NCBI RefSeq assembly: GCF_043290135.1
Contig: NC_134710.1
Coordinates: forward strand, 10,741,321-10,805,320
Length of the DNA stretch: 64,000 nucleotides
Direction of reading: 5' to 3'
Source of the DNA: Rhipicephalus microplus
Lineage: Eukaryota > Arthropoda > Arachnida > Ixodida > Ixodidae
Each line of letters starts with the position of its first letter. Within the stretch, counting starts at the first letter, position 1. A program made the translations under genes and the position numbers. Below are positions 22,479-33,089 of the stretch, piece after piece. The notes beneath the pieces were generated by a model. That model searched no databases. It was not told where the DNA came from and saw only the letters and a program-made list of their open reading frames with translations.

Positions 22479-23229
22479 AACCCCTATTTTGAAGATGCAT
22501 GTATGGCACACGGGAGCATTTGTCCTTCAGACTGAGTTATAATAAATGTGAACCTAAAGCACTATATCATACTACCTGGCTACGTGTGTTTGGGGACGTA
22601 GCACGAGACTGTTATTCAGCCTTAATTATAGAATATATTTCATATTTATTTATTATAAAATGACCACAAAAATGAACTCACTAACATCTCAGTGCATTTC
22701 AATTGTTCACACTACTAATATATTGGCGGTTAAAAGATAGTAATTATTTTTTGGGTTTTACGTGACAAAACACAATATTATTTGGAGACAAGGCGCAGTG
22801 GAATAATTGTGACCGTCCTTCGGATTAACTGTGATCGTCAGGTGAATTTCCATCGGCCGGTCTTGCTCATTTGCTGCCCTTTACTAAGTTTATAGTAATT
22901 GTCGATAAAAACGCGTATAGCGCATGTGTATGACTCATTAACTCTTTTTTCTTTGTGTCGACAATATCATAATGACGTTTACATATATAGGTTGCGTCAT
23001 TTCAAACAAAAAAGTTTTTTCTTGATTGATGGACATCTGTGCCATTTTTTGCCTCTGCAGTAAACAGGAAGCAAAAAGTTAGTAATGGTTGCAGGCAGTA
23101 ACTGTTTACTCACGTAGGTAGTAAACAGGTAGCAGAAGGGTAGTAACGGTCCAAGAAAGGTATTAAGTGCTGCTATTACTACCTATTTGCTTGCAGTTGC
23201 TACCTTTTACTAACCTTTTTGAGTGTGTA
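22479..23229 (+). mobile_element. MITE-1, right part
   Basis: Non-coding, AT-rich interior. It ends with GGTAGTAA-type subrepeats (from about 23080) and an inverted terminus ACCTTTTTGAGTGTG before TA at 23228-23229. A degraded SINE-like block may lie at about 22740-22860. Combined with 16551-16887 the element would be about 1.1 kb. Confidence 0.7.
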
Positions 23230-24368
23230 GCTCCGAAAATTTTCCCGTACTATAGTGCTGAAGTTCGGTTTGAAAGAGGCAAGCCTTCTTCCGGAGACGT
23301 ATACTTAGTATGGGACAGAAGCGATCTTCTATCAAACAACTATAAAATTTGTTCGAACGTATTCTTTACTGCCTTTGAACATCAGTATACTAGAAAGCAT
23401 ACACGTGCTTTATTGCTTTTCTTTTTCATCTCGTCCATTCATTAGTTCAACCAAAATGGGCGACGTTGGGCATAGACGGGCTCAAGAAAAGAAACATTGT
23501 CAAAATGCTCATAAAAATCATTACACTAAAAAAAAACAATAAGTGAGCACACGAGCTGCTACAAGGCGCCATGAATTGTCAGCTGTTATCCCCCATGAGG
23601 TGTCGTACAGGCTAAAGCAGTCTGGCAAAAAAGCTATTAAAGTTGTGTCTTGAGCAAGCGGCAAGTTTCTCGTGCTACGCCACTGGGTCAACACTAAAGG
23701 ATCTATATTAGTGTTGTACACGTTCCTCTAAGACAGAAACGAAAGTTCGGTGCTCTTTTCTTCCCCGTTTTGGAATGAGTTCCTGTTACAAGTTCTTCAA
23801 GTGCAAAAGTAACTCGTTAAAGTTACATTTCAAAAATTGGAACGTGTAGTAATATTAACGTTATAATCCTGAGGAGAGCAAAATAAAGTGAGCAATTTAG
23901 TACTCCTTTCCAGCTACACATATGGAACATCATTGACAGCAGGTTGAATTCAGATATAATGAATAGAGAAATGAACGTTCCAAGACAATTTTAGAGACCA
24001 CCGGCCATATTACGACCCCCGCCCGCCCCCACAGCCAGTACATTTCTTGATGTTTTGGCCACCGCAAATACGGTGAGCGTTGCCTAATTTGTTGCGGGAA
24101 CACGAACAATGAAAAACCACACGTACGACAACGTTGTTACCAATGGTGGTCGTCTGTCTGTTTTTCCTAGAGTGAAGAGAAAGTTCACGACCTACGGCGT
24201 TTCGGTAGGCGCGCACTGGGCGTATTACCAGCGGGTAGAACGTGCGATGCGCTAGGAGATCTTATCAATTCCGACTTTAAACGCAATATGACGTCAACGG
24301 CACCGGTTACGGCAAAAATCGTAGAGACTGTTCATATAATTGCTATCGTGATAAAAAACAAACAAACA
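23230..24368. other. Unassigned intergenic sequence
   Basis: No domain, repeat family or RNA gene that I can support. Confidence 0.4.
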
Positions 24369-24486
24369 GGTGAGCTATTCTCGCTCTAACAACGGAACAA
24401 TAAAATATGGAGTACCTCAGGGATCAATATTAGGACCCCTTCTATTTACTTTGTACATAAATGATATTGTAAACATTCCTTCTTCG
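24369..24486 (+). pseudogene. CR1-like LINE reverse transcriptase, 5' piece
   Basis: Encodes an RT palm block containing GVPQGSILGPLLFTLYINDI. The frame should run on into an ILYADD catalytic box, which instead lies at 25774, after an inserted LINE 3' end. The 5' side is truncated at about 24369. The intact piece would be part of a target-primed reverse transcriptase. Confidence 0.87.
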
Positions 24487-25758
24487 CTACAAGTGGACCG
24501 ACCAGGCTGTACCTATTCGCGATGCCTCGATACGCATAGGCACATTATCCCGTCAGGCTTTGCACCTGCCGTAATCCCTGCAGTGCCTCCGTGGACATTG
24601 ACTAAACCACTGGTGTGCCTTCACATACATGGAATTTCGTATAAGTCGCATGTTTCTTATATTGCCCTCAAGCAACTCACCTTGGCACATTTAGATGACC
24701 GATACAGCGACTCTGTGCACATTTACACCGATGGATCCGTAACTTCATCCGCCTCAGCTGCAGCCTTCGTGATCCCTCAACTCGGTATTTCCCGACAGTA
24801 CAAATTAGATCATAGGTCATCTTCGACAGCTACAGAACTTGTTGCTATACAAGAAGCCATAAAATTTGTGAACGACCAAGCACCGCGTAAATGGACGATT
24901 CTGTCTGATTCAAAATCAGCGCTTCAAGCTATCCATTCTTGCTCAAGAAGAGGCCAATTTTACGAGTTAACGTTAGGAATCGTCCAAGCATTTCGCCTAA
25001 CACACAGGAGCGGTCACTTGATTACACTCCAATGGATTCCTGGACACTGCGGCCTGGTTGGCAACGAAACAGCCGATAGCGAAGCAAGAGCGGCAATATA
25101 CAACGCTCCTATGTACGTCAAAGTACCCTACTCGCGAGGTGACGTCAACACATTGTTGAGATCACTCATGCGCGAATGCGCTGCCACTTACTGGTCGCTA
25201 CCAGATCACCGGAACAAGCGCCTGCGGGAAACAGACCCCGGTATGACTTTTCGTCTTCCAGATAAAATCAGCCGAAGACATGCTAATATACTGCACCGAA
25301 TTCGCCTGGGCGTCGCCTTCACTCGCCACTACACCCACCTAATCGGCCGTGCGGACAGCCCAAATTGTGAACGCTGCCAAGTGCGCGAAACGATAGCTCA
25401 CATATTTTGTGACTGTGCGTTATACGTGGCGCAAAGAAAAATGCTAACTGCAACGTTGGCAAGCATTGGACGAACACCATTAAGTGAAAGCCACATATTA
25501 TCAGCAATGAACGACCAAACAGTGTCAAAAACTGCTACAAAGGCTGTTATAGACTTTATAAAAACCACTGGACTAAAAACTAGACTGTAGGGTACTATGC
25601 TAAGTGGCTACTGTACATACGCACCACCTCTTCTTGTCCCCATCATCACCCTTCATCCCTCTTTCCTTCTCCTTTCCCTTATCCCCTGTGTAGAGTAGCA
25701 GGCTAGAGCGAACTAGCTCAGGCCAACCTCTCTGCCTTCTAATAAATTCTCACTCACT
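24487..25758 (+). mobile_element. RNase H-bearing LINE 3' end inserted in the CR1-like RT
   Basis: A coding tail with an RNase H domain: HIYTDGSV (first Asp), TATELVAIQEA (Glu), LSDSKSALQAI (Asp) and WIPGHCGLVGNETAD (His/Asp). A CERCQVRETIAHIFCDC zinc-knuckle-like C terminus follows, ending at 25590, then about 165 bp of 3' UTR. It is flanked by CCTTC(ATC)TTCG-type duplications (24478-24486 with a 3-bp deletion; 25759-25770). It is 5'-truncated, as usual for LINEs. By chance its frame is continuous with the RT piece upstream, making one 406-codon hybrid frame. The same family recurs at 57010-58290. Confidence 0.88.
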
Positions 25759-26860
25759 CCTTCATCTTCGAACATTATTCTTTATGCCGATGACACTAAC
25801 ATCATCTTTTCTGGTGCCGACCTAAAAGAACTTGAGCAGAGAGCGAATAGTTGGCTTGAAGAATTAGAGGGATGGCTGAGGGTAAATCAGCTGAGGTTAA
25901 ACGTGAAAAAAACTAATTTCATTTTATTCCGTGCTAAAAACAAAGCAATACACCACAACCCAAAACTCTATTTTGGTAATTCAGAAATAACATGTACCAG
26001 TAGCTGCAAGTTTCTGGGCGTACACTTCCGCAATGAATTGAGCTGGTCTGATCACGTGAGTCATGTAAAACTCAAAATGGCTTGATCCATTGGTGTTATA
26101 GGCCGTATTAACCATCTTCTTCCACATTCGGTGGCAAAGCAGCTATACTTTTCTCTCGTTCATTCGCACCTCACATACTGCAACTTAGTTTGGGGCACAT
26201 GTAATAGGACCAATGCACAAAAATTAATTACCATGCAACAAAAAGAATTGCAGCTAATAACTAAAAGGCCAGATAGACATAGACATAGCAATTTATTTTC
26301 TGTTTTTCGTGTATTGTGTTTCACTGAATGCTACAAACTTAAAGTGATGGTTCTTATTTATAATCGTATAAAACAAGATTTTGCTTCATTCAGCAATATG
26401 TACCTCACTCGTCACATTGAATATAAGCTACGAAGGACGTCACTTGTTTCAGCACGATCTAGAACAGATTATGGTACCCAAACACTTGACCATCAAATAG
26501 TAGATATATGTAGCAGTTTTCCTTCTGTAGTAGAATTATCACAGATAAGCAGATCTGTACATCATTTTAAAAAGAAAGTAAGATTACTCTTCGATCTAGG
26601 ATGAAGTGCTTGATGCAATATGTTTTGCCACTTGCGATGCATACCTTTGTTCACCAGGTTGTACTTCACTGCATTTCAATTGTTAAGCTACGCACATTGT
26701 TAGCTCCACTTGAATTCTGAATTATGATGGATAATATTGCACCTCTTCATTCTATAAATCTATTCACAACTTTATTCTGATGGACATATCAACATGAAAT
26801 GGTGTTTTTAGGTTTTCGTACTTCTATAGCGATATTGCTTCAAATTCCATGACTTCTCTA
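25759..26860 (+). pseudogene. CR1-like LINE reverse transcriptase, 3' piece and 3' UTR
   Basis: Resumes the RT split at 24486: ILYADDTNIIF (catalytic Asp pair intact), LRLNVKKTNFILF, KFLGVHF, then a stop within the thumb region near 26084. The next frame (26131-26604) gives the conserved C-terminal tail (YFSLVHSHLTYCNLVW). The 3' UTR extends to about 26860 without a clear simple-repeat tail. Removing the intervening LINE restores the expected spacing between the palm block and YADD. Confidence 0.85.
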
Positions 26861-27600
26861 CAGTGATGCTGATGAATTGTGCTGTACTGGATGTTTTTCG
26901 CTTTCCTCACCACTGTCCTTGTTTTTGTTTTTGTTTTTTTTGTTTTTTTTTGTTTTTTTGTTCACGAAACTGTTTACACGAGTATATGTCTCACTCCTTT
27001 TTTTTTGTTTACGAGCCAAGATGTAGGCCTAGTCAGGAAACAGTTTCGTCTGTTCGCTTTTGCCTCACCTCAATGGCATGTAACTGTTGTGTACACATGC
27101 CAGAAAAAAGTATTATATATATGTCCACTGCAGCCCCCACAGAGTAATTTGAGCTCGGAGAGCAGCGTGCCTTCTTTTTTTTTCGGTCTTTTTCCTGCAA
27201 CGTCATTTTGACACCATGCAGCTTTCACAACTCTCGACACAAATGAAAAAGACGGAATGCGTTTCGTCGCAAAAAATGCTGCCCCCTAGAGATCCGAATT
27301 CGGACGCACATCTCGGAGGCCGCGTGAACACGAATCACGTACATACGTTCTCCCTTGAATGAGGTTTAATGCGGCCACCCGTGTGATGCACTTGGAATAT
27401 GGAGACGCACAGCCTGCATCGTTCCTCAAACATCTCAAGGCGTTCAAAGGAAAGATCAGACGGATCAAGCTTCTTTAAGTGCCCAGTCGCTGTGCTTTTT
27501 GTCCACTTTCTGTCTTTCTTTCTTAGTTTGTTAAGAACAATTACAAAATTGTCCAAGGAGACATGGCAAAACGCAAACATTGCCTGACTGGGCCGTACCA
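26861..27600. other. Unassigned; T-rich tract and weak frames
   Basis: Holds a GTTTTTTTT-rich stretch at about 26917-27010. The frames through it are low-complexity Phe/Val runs and not genes. Confidence 0.4.
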
Positions 27601-27735
27601 CCCATACAACAACAACAATGACGACGACGACAACAACAACAAAAACAACAACAACTACAACAACAACAACAACAACAACAGCAACAACAAGAGCGGCGGC
27701 GGTGGCGGCGGAGGTGGCGGCAGCAGCAGCAGACA
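27601..27735. repeat. (AAC)n and (GGC)n/(AGC)n triplet repeats
   Basis: CAA/GAC triplets to about 27690 followed by GGCGGTGGC and CAGCAGCAG triplets. Poly-Asn/Gly and poly-Val/Cys frames here are artefacts. Confidence 0.92.
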
Positions 27736-27743
27736 TTTACCAA

Positions 27744-28112
27744 TATCAAAGGGTACATGGAAATCAAATACTACACCTCAGATTAATATAACACAGTCAT
27801 ATAGCACTAAAAAAGAGAAGAAAACAGCGGCAGCAAAATACACTTGCAAATATCAAAGGGTACATGGAAATCAAATACTACACCTCAGACTAATATAACA
27901 CAGTCATATAGCACTGAAAAAGAGAAGAAAACATCGCGTCTCTCATAATCATATAGTGGTTTTGGGACGTTAAGCCCCACAAATCAATCAATCAGAGAAG
28001 AAAACATCAGCAGCAAAATAAGTTTACAAATAATAAAGGATACATGAAAATTAAATACTACCCCTCAGATTAATGTAACACAGTTATATGGCACTAAAAA
28101 GAGAAGAAAACA
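27744..28112. repeat. 107-bp tandem array, about three units
   Basis: Units start at 27744, 27851 and 28031 with a TATCAAAGGGTACATGGAAA-type motif. The second interval is 180 bp; subtracting the 73 bp of SINE plus duplicated target gives exactly 107 again. Confidence 0.9.
27936..27993 (+). mobile_element. SINE B copy b3, 58-bp 3' stub
   Basis: Only the GTCTCTCATAATCAT to (TCAA)n end of SINE B is present. It is flanked by a perfect 15-bp duplication AGAGAAGAAAACATC (27921-27935 and 27994-28008), inside the second unit of the 107-bp array. Confidence 0.95.
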
Positions 28113-28787
28113 CAAGTGCAATTCACCTGCGTCCATAAGTACGCAGGGAATGTGCTGGTGGGTTCGGTGCCTAGAAGTGGTCAAGAGCACCACGACATCA
28201 TGACTCGTTATTTTTTGTTCGCGCAACTGAACGCGCTTTGCCAAATTTAACATGTCCACTATGTAGACACCACGAGAATCGCACCCCTGACTTTTATGTA
28301 GCACGGTCTGTGCATAGCCGTGACAGCGAAGTTTCCTCTCCTTTTCACGGAATGCCAGCTACGCATCCACGCAAACTAACCACGCCAGTGTAGCAGCATG
28401 AACATGTTACAAAGCAATAAGGTCGATCGCACACTGGAGGAAATTGAGCTGACCAAACTCGGCACAAATCAGCACTCGCATGCTTTGTTCTCGCAATGTC
28501 ACTGACGGGTCTTGTGTGACAACTGCACTCGCACAGCGCACAATACTTCGCACTCGCCCGCGAGGCTTCCTCACTTTTTCTTTCCGACTATACCTCTTGC
28601 CACACCGCAGAATGAACAAACAGGAAGGAGGATGGAGATGGAAATGGAGTCTGTCGGCATACGTCTAAGCTAAACGTTGCTGGTGCTACAATGGACTTAG
28701 ACTGTTCACAGCGGTGTTTTATGCATTTATGGTCGCCCCAGACTTGCATTTGTAAGCTTACGGTGTTTGGTAGATACGTCGTGTGTA

Positions 28788-28790
<3 letters not shown>
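28113..28790. other. Unassigned intergenic sequence
   Basis: Nothing recognised; short frames only. Confidence 0.35.

Positions 28791-28824
<34 letters not shown>
28791..28824. repeat. (GA)n microsatellite
   Basis: Uninterrupted GA run. Confidence 0.96.
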
Positions 28825-28827
<3 letters not shown>

Positions 28828-29384
28828 GGTTATAAGAGGGAAAAGAAGAGAAAAGTGAGCCCCGAAACTGTCTGCATCAGTGTGCGACACCTCAACAATA
28901 GTCAAAGTGAGCATCACAAAAATTAACATCGAACGAACTAATGTGCGCACTGGTATATGGTGATCACGCTGCTGTCAAAATCCTCATTTAGCGAGCCCTT
29001 TCGTGGCAGCCAGGAGAAGTCCACCGGCGCGGAGTCTCGGATGTCATGGTACGGCAGGACACGCGTGTGCTATGAGGCGCAAATGACTGGACAGGGAGTA
29101 TATGATCACCCCCAAATCATGCAAGTATATTGCATAATGAAACTTTGCCTGCGGTTATGATGTCCTTTTGTTACGCCATTTTGTTTTGACATCATCTAAC
29201 TACTGAGCTTAACTCAAGAAAATATTTTTGGCGCTAGGTAGGCAGAAAATAGTATTGGACCTCTCCGTGTTATTTAACTTGGCACCATCAATATTTGGTT
29301 AAGCTAATTTAGGCAACGCAGTAAGCTGTCAAAACTTTCCGTGTAAAATTTGAAACCGATGGTTCACGGGTGTGCGAGACTCAC

Positions 29385-29677
29385 CTCTGATGTCACGCAG
29401 CATGATGGCTCGCGATGGGTAGATCTGCTGCACGATGCAGGTGTCCGTCTCACCAGGACTCAGCGGCCGAAGGGCCTCGGTCACAAAGCAGTAGTGCGAC
29501 GCTGAGGCCAACTCGCTCAGCAGCGTGTCCGGCTCTTTCCCCAGTGCTGTGCGCAGCTCGGCCAGTGTGACAGGCCGGTCCAGTGGTAGCTCAATCGAAC
29601 CCACGCAGTCGCGACCACCACCCGCCACCAGGCACACCTGGTACTGCCCTGCAGCAAATGATTCCTTGCTGTTCTCA
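29385..29677 (-). CDS. Candidate internal exon of a host gene, product unknown
   Basis: A minus-strand frame with balanced, non-repetitive composition and clearly higher GC than its surroundings. The right-hand start is bounded by a possible acceptor (CTTTAG at 29678-29683, or CTGCAG ending at 29649). The 3' end is bounded by a consensus donor AG|GTGAGT at 29379-29384, and in-frame coding similarity seems to stop there. The peptide begins near YQVCLVAGGGRDC, continues with ELPLDRPVTLAELRTAL and ends near SRAIMLRDI. The beta-strand/helix alternation suggests a small ubiquitin-like or DIX-like fold, but I do not recognise the protein. No transposon motif is present. Neighbouring exons must lie outside the window or beyond large introns. 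Confidence 0.5.
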
Positions 29678-29814
29678 CTAAAGGCTAACAGCAAGCATCA
29701 AGTGGGACACGTGGCACGTGAAGTGACCCTATTTTATTTTTTAAATGAGTTAAGGGGATTACGAAAAAATCACAGCATATCCATTGAGTGAATGATGATG
29801 AGTGGGGTGAGGCA

Positions 29815-29891
<77 letters not shown>

Positions 29892-29975
29892 ATTTCCGTC
29901 CATCCATCCATCCGTCCATCCGTCTGTCTGTACGTTTGTCCGTCTGTCTGTATGTCTCTCTGTCTGTGTGTCAGG
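29815..29975. repeat. (CTGT)n with degenerate (CATC)n/(CTGT)n compound microsatellite
   Basis: Pure CTGT repeats to about 29890, then CCAT and CCGT variants. Long frames on both strands through it are repeat artefacts. Confidence 0.96.
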
Positions 29976-31120
29976 TTACGCCTGACGAAGGACAAGGTTA
30001 GACTAAGAAGAGCTTCGTAAATAACCCATGACGACCACTCACGCATGTAAATTTGTGCTAAGCGGTGTACAGTAATATAAAGTATTTATTGGCTACAACC
30101 TATATGTTGTGTTGAGTTCTGAATTTCGTTTTACATTAATTATTACTGCTTTGCGGTATCATATCTAGTCTGAAGTTGGCAAAGACGAGGTATGAGCGCG
30201 GAATGCTGGCGGTTGTTGGTTCTTTCCAATTATACAGAAAATGCATCGTAGAGCGTATGGAGACGTCATCTACTGTACAAGCCAGTCGTTTTCAGTCATC
30301 ATTAACGTCATAGTCTTCAAAGTCAGAAGTATCATCGTCATGACGTATATTGCGGTACCTTGCATGTGCTGAGGCGGGATGGCCGAGAATTTATCGTCTA
30401 GAATGCACTAGATTATCATCGGCATTATCATCGTCAGCGGCGGATACGGCGCACAATGCCAATGCCAACGCCAACGGACAAGCCCCGACCATAAAGAGCT
30501 TTGCTCCTAAAACAGTGACTTACCCTATAGCATGGCCTAGGAGGAGGAAGAGGAAAGATTAAGTGGAAGGACAGGGATGTTAGCCAGTTCTTAGACCGGC
30601 TCATGGTCTAGAAATGTTTCAGTAGTTTTTTTTTCTATAGGAATGAGCCAAAAACTACTTAAAGCTTTGAAACTAAACTCGGAAGCTTATCGAGTGTGCT
30701 AATGTATTGAAGATCCCCTGTAAATGAAGCGCGCGTAGGCATCATTCATATCTTTTTACACAAGATATCCTTTCTTTTTGATTTATCATTTCTCTTATTG
30801 CAAGATGACCGAAGGCTCGCTCGCGCATGCTCTCTACTGCTTTTACTATATTCTCCCGTGGTCGTGACGTCGAGGAAGGGTCGGCGTGTCAGAAAGAGTC
30901 GGCGAGGAAGGGCCGGCGTGCGAAATTGTGGCCGTAAAACTTAAGGTCAGACTTTAGCAACACACACTGGCACAGATAGTGGTGCACAGAGCGTCGGCCG
31001 TCGATAAAACTGACAAGTAGTGATTTGCGTCGGAATTCATGGCTAATGTTATCACTAGCGGCCACCTAAGTTCCAGAAGAATCTGTAATGCTCGCGCCAT
31101 GCACGCAGTTTGAACAGAAT
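29976..31120. other. Unassigned intergenic sequence
   Basis: Only dispersed ATCATC- and GAGGAGGAAG-like simple motifs; no gene supported. Confidence 0.35.
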
Positions 31121-31132
31121 GATCTAGTACTG

Positions 31133-31377
31133 TGATTTATTGATAGATATGTAGGGTTTAACGTTCCAAAATCACCATATAATGTGAGCGACGCCGTAGT
31201 GGAGGGCTCCGAAAATTTTGACCACCTAGAGTTTTTTAACGTGTACCCAAATCTGAGCACACAGGTCTACAGCATTTCTGCCTCCATCGGAAATGCAGCC
31301 GCCGCAGCTGGGATTTGATCCCGCGACCTGCTGGTCAGCAGCCGAGTACCTTAGCCACTAGACCACCACGGCGGGGC
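31133..31377 (-). mobile_element. SINE B copy b4, full length
   Basis: Tail at the left (TTTATTGATAGATATG), body, then an inverted B box (GGGATTTGATCCC) and an inverted A box (TTAGCCACTAGACCACC) at the right. Flanked by GATCTAGTACTG / GATATAGTACTG (31121-31132 and 31378-31389), one mismatch. Confidence 0.93.
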
Positions 31378-31389
31378 GATATAGTACTG

Positions 31390-31857
31390 CCCTGAAGCTT
31401 CTCGAACACTGCACGTGTGCTTTGCGGCGAGGTTGCTTACAGTGTTTCTAGGAGAAAACCGAATATAGCAAAACTGAAATAAGAAATACGCATGACAATG
31501 CCCCTCCCAGGAAGAGCATCGTGCCTGTGTTTTCAACAGAACAGGGAGGAGAAAATGTGCGCAATAATAAATAACAGCTATTAAGAAATAAAATACAACA
31601 AACAATAGGCACAAGCGAGAAAGTTAAACAATGAAGAAAGCAGGCTTCTCATGTTCACTGACGCAAAATGGCTTGGCTGAAGGAGCACGGCATGGACAAT
31701 TCAGGTCGCGCTCGGCGCCGTTGACAGTTCGGCGCCATTAAAACGTAGCCACTGTCCTCGTCATCCTCCAGTGACTGGGACAGGCAGTCGCCATAGAGTG
31801 CTTTAATAACGGTAAAGTAGAGTTCTTGAAGTATTGAACTCCATCGTGTGAGCTAGT
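31390..31857. other. Unassigned flank of Gyp-4
   Basis: No LTR or coding sequence recognised. A GGCGCCGTTGACAGTTCGGCGCC palindrome-like stretch is at about 31714-31736. Confidence 0.35.
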
Positions 31858-32206
31858 CATTAGCCAACACAAGGCGTGGTGGTCGCTCACGACTTTGAAG
31901 GGCCGGCAGTAGAGGCAAGGGCGAAACGTTGACGTAGTCCTGATGATGGCGAGACACTTCTTTTCTGTGATAGAACATTCAGCTTCTGCCTTGGATAGCC
32001 AAAGGCTAGCATAACTCGTAATCCTTTTTTTCCCTATATAGTCTTCTGCTAAATAACGGTGCCGACTCTTGCGCTGATTGCGTCAAGGTGGATTTCCGTA
32101 TTGGTGTACTCGTCGAAATGTGCAAGTGTTGCAGACGTCTGCAGGAGTCATTTCAGTTCATGAAACGCTTCAATCTGCGTCGTTTCCCATTTGAATTCGA
32201 CGTCAA
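31858..32206 (-). pseudogene. Gyp-4 RNase H fragment
   Basis: On the minus strand a KWETTQIEAFHELK-like entry at about 32200 is followed, after decay, by a SITEKK block near 31965 and [12 protein letters not shown] near 31880, the last acidic site of retroelement RNase H. The frame is lost at about 31858. The joining sequence up to RT is interrupted by the MITE at 32209. Confidence 0.75.
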
Positions 32207-32208
32207 TA

Positions 32209-32538
32209 GGGAGTTTTAGAATAGCGCACCACGAGCCCTTGGTGCGGTCGCTGCCACTGCGCATGCGTCGTAACGCGAGTCGGCGTTCGCGTTCGCAGAC
32301 CACACGCCAAAAACCCGAAATTGCGTGCGGTGATGGCGACCCATGTGTGGCTCGCAAGCGCTGGTTTCGAGGCTACGGCCGGTGATGGCGGTCCGCATGT
32401 GGCCCGCAAGCACTGGTTTTGAGGCTGCGGTGTCGCTGCGATCGTGCGTTGCGGTTCGCAGCAGGGCAAGCGCTATTCTAAACCTCGTATGGCACCCGCT
32501 ACGCCCGCAGCGCCTGCAAATGGTATTCTAAAACTTCC
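32209..32538. mobile_element. MITE-2 in Gyp-4, with TA target duplication
   Basis: 330 bp with inverted ends GGGAGTTTTAGAATA (left) and TATTCTAAAACTTCC (right), bounded by TA at 32207-32208 and 32539-32540. GC-rich interior with a 52-bp direct duplication (units at 32329 and 32381) of a GGTGATGGCG...GCTGGTTTCGAGG-type sequence. No coding capacity. Confidence 0.82.
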
Positions 32539-32540
32539 TA

Positions 32541-33078
32541 ATCTTTGTGAGCTGTGTTAGCGGCTCGGTGATCCGTGATAAGTCCTTGACAAAGCGTCTT
32601 TAACAGGAGCACAAGCCAAGAAATTGGCACTCGGCATTGTCGGTGGGTGGCGGGAAGGTTGCGAAGGCAGCTCTTTTCTGTGAGTCTGGACGCATTCCAG
32701 TACTGCTGATCACGTTGCCCCCAAACAGGCTTCCCTTGTACGTGAAGCGGCATTTGTCTGGCTTGATGGTGAGCCCGAAACTCTAGATCACTTGAAGTAT
32801 GGTTTCAAGGCGCTGAATGTGTACGTTGATGCACAAGGAATACACAATGACGTCTTAAAAAAAGAACTAGACATGTTTACCACTTCAAGCCAGCTAGGAC
32901 TGTATCCAGAACTCGTTGGAAAGTTGCAAGTGATGAGCACAAAGCAAATGGCATGACCTCGTACTCAGAAAGGCGGTCGGGTGTTATGAAGGCAGTCTTT
33001 TCTTGGTAACTCTCGTCGAGTTCAATTTGTGAGTGGCCACTCCTGACGTCCACCGAAGAAACGTACCTTGCATTATGG
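32541..33078 (-). pseudogene. Gyp-4 RT, C-terminal part
   Basis: Minus-strand frame at about 33070-32877 with RLHNARYVSSVDVRSGH (usual LRSGYW altered), EKTAFITPDRL and MPFALCSSLATFQR, i.e. RT palm sequence with the G of FGLC lost. The YLDD box beyond 32875 is obscured by frameshifts. The region down to 32541 contains decayed connection and EPLTQLTK-like sequence leading to RNase H. It continues upstream at 34149. Confidence 0.82.
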
Positions 33079-33089
33079 AGTCGATCTAT
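33079..33089. repeat. Target-site duplication of RTE copy a, left
   Basis: AGTCGATCTAT, identical to 34138-34148. Confidence 0.9.

Noticed and set aside
27335..27898. Poly-Val, poly-Cys and poly-Asn/Gly frames
   Set aside because: They arise from AAC, GGC and AGC triplet repeats; no conserved domain outside the repeats.
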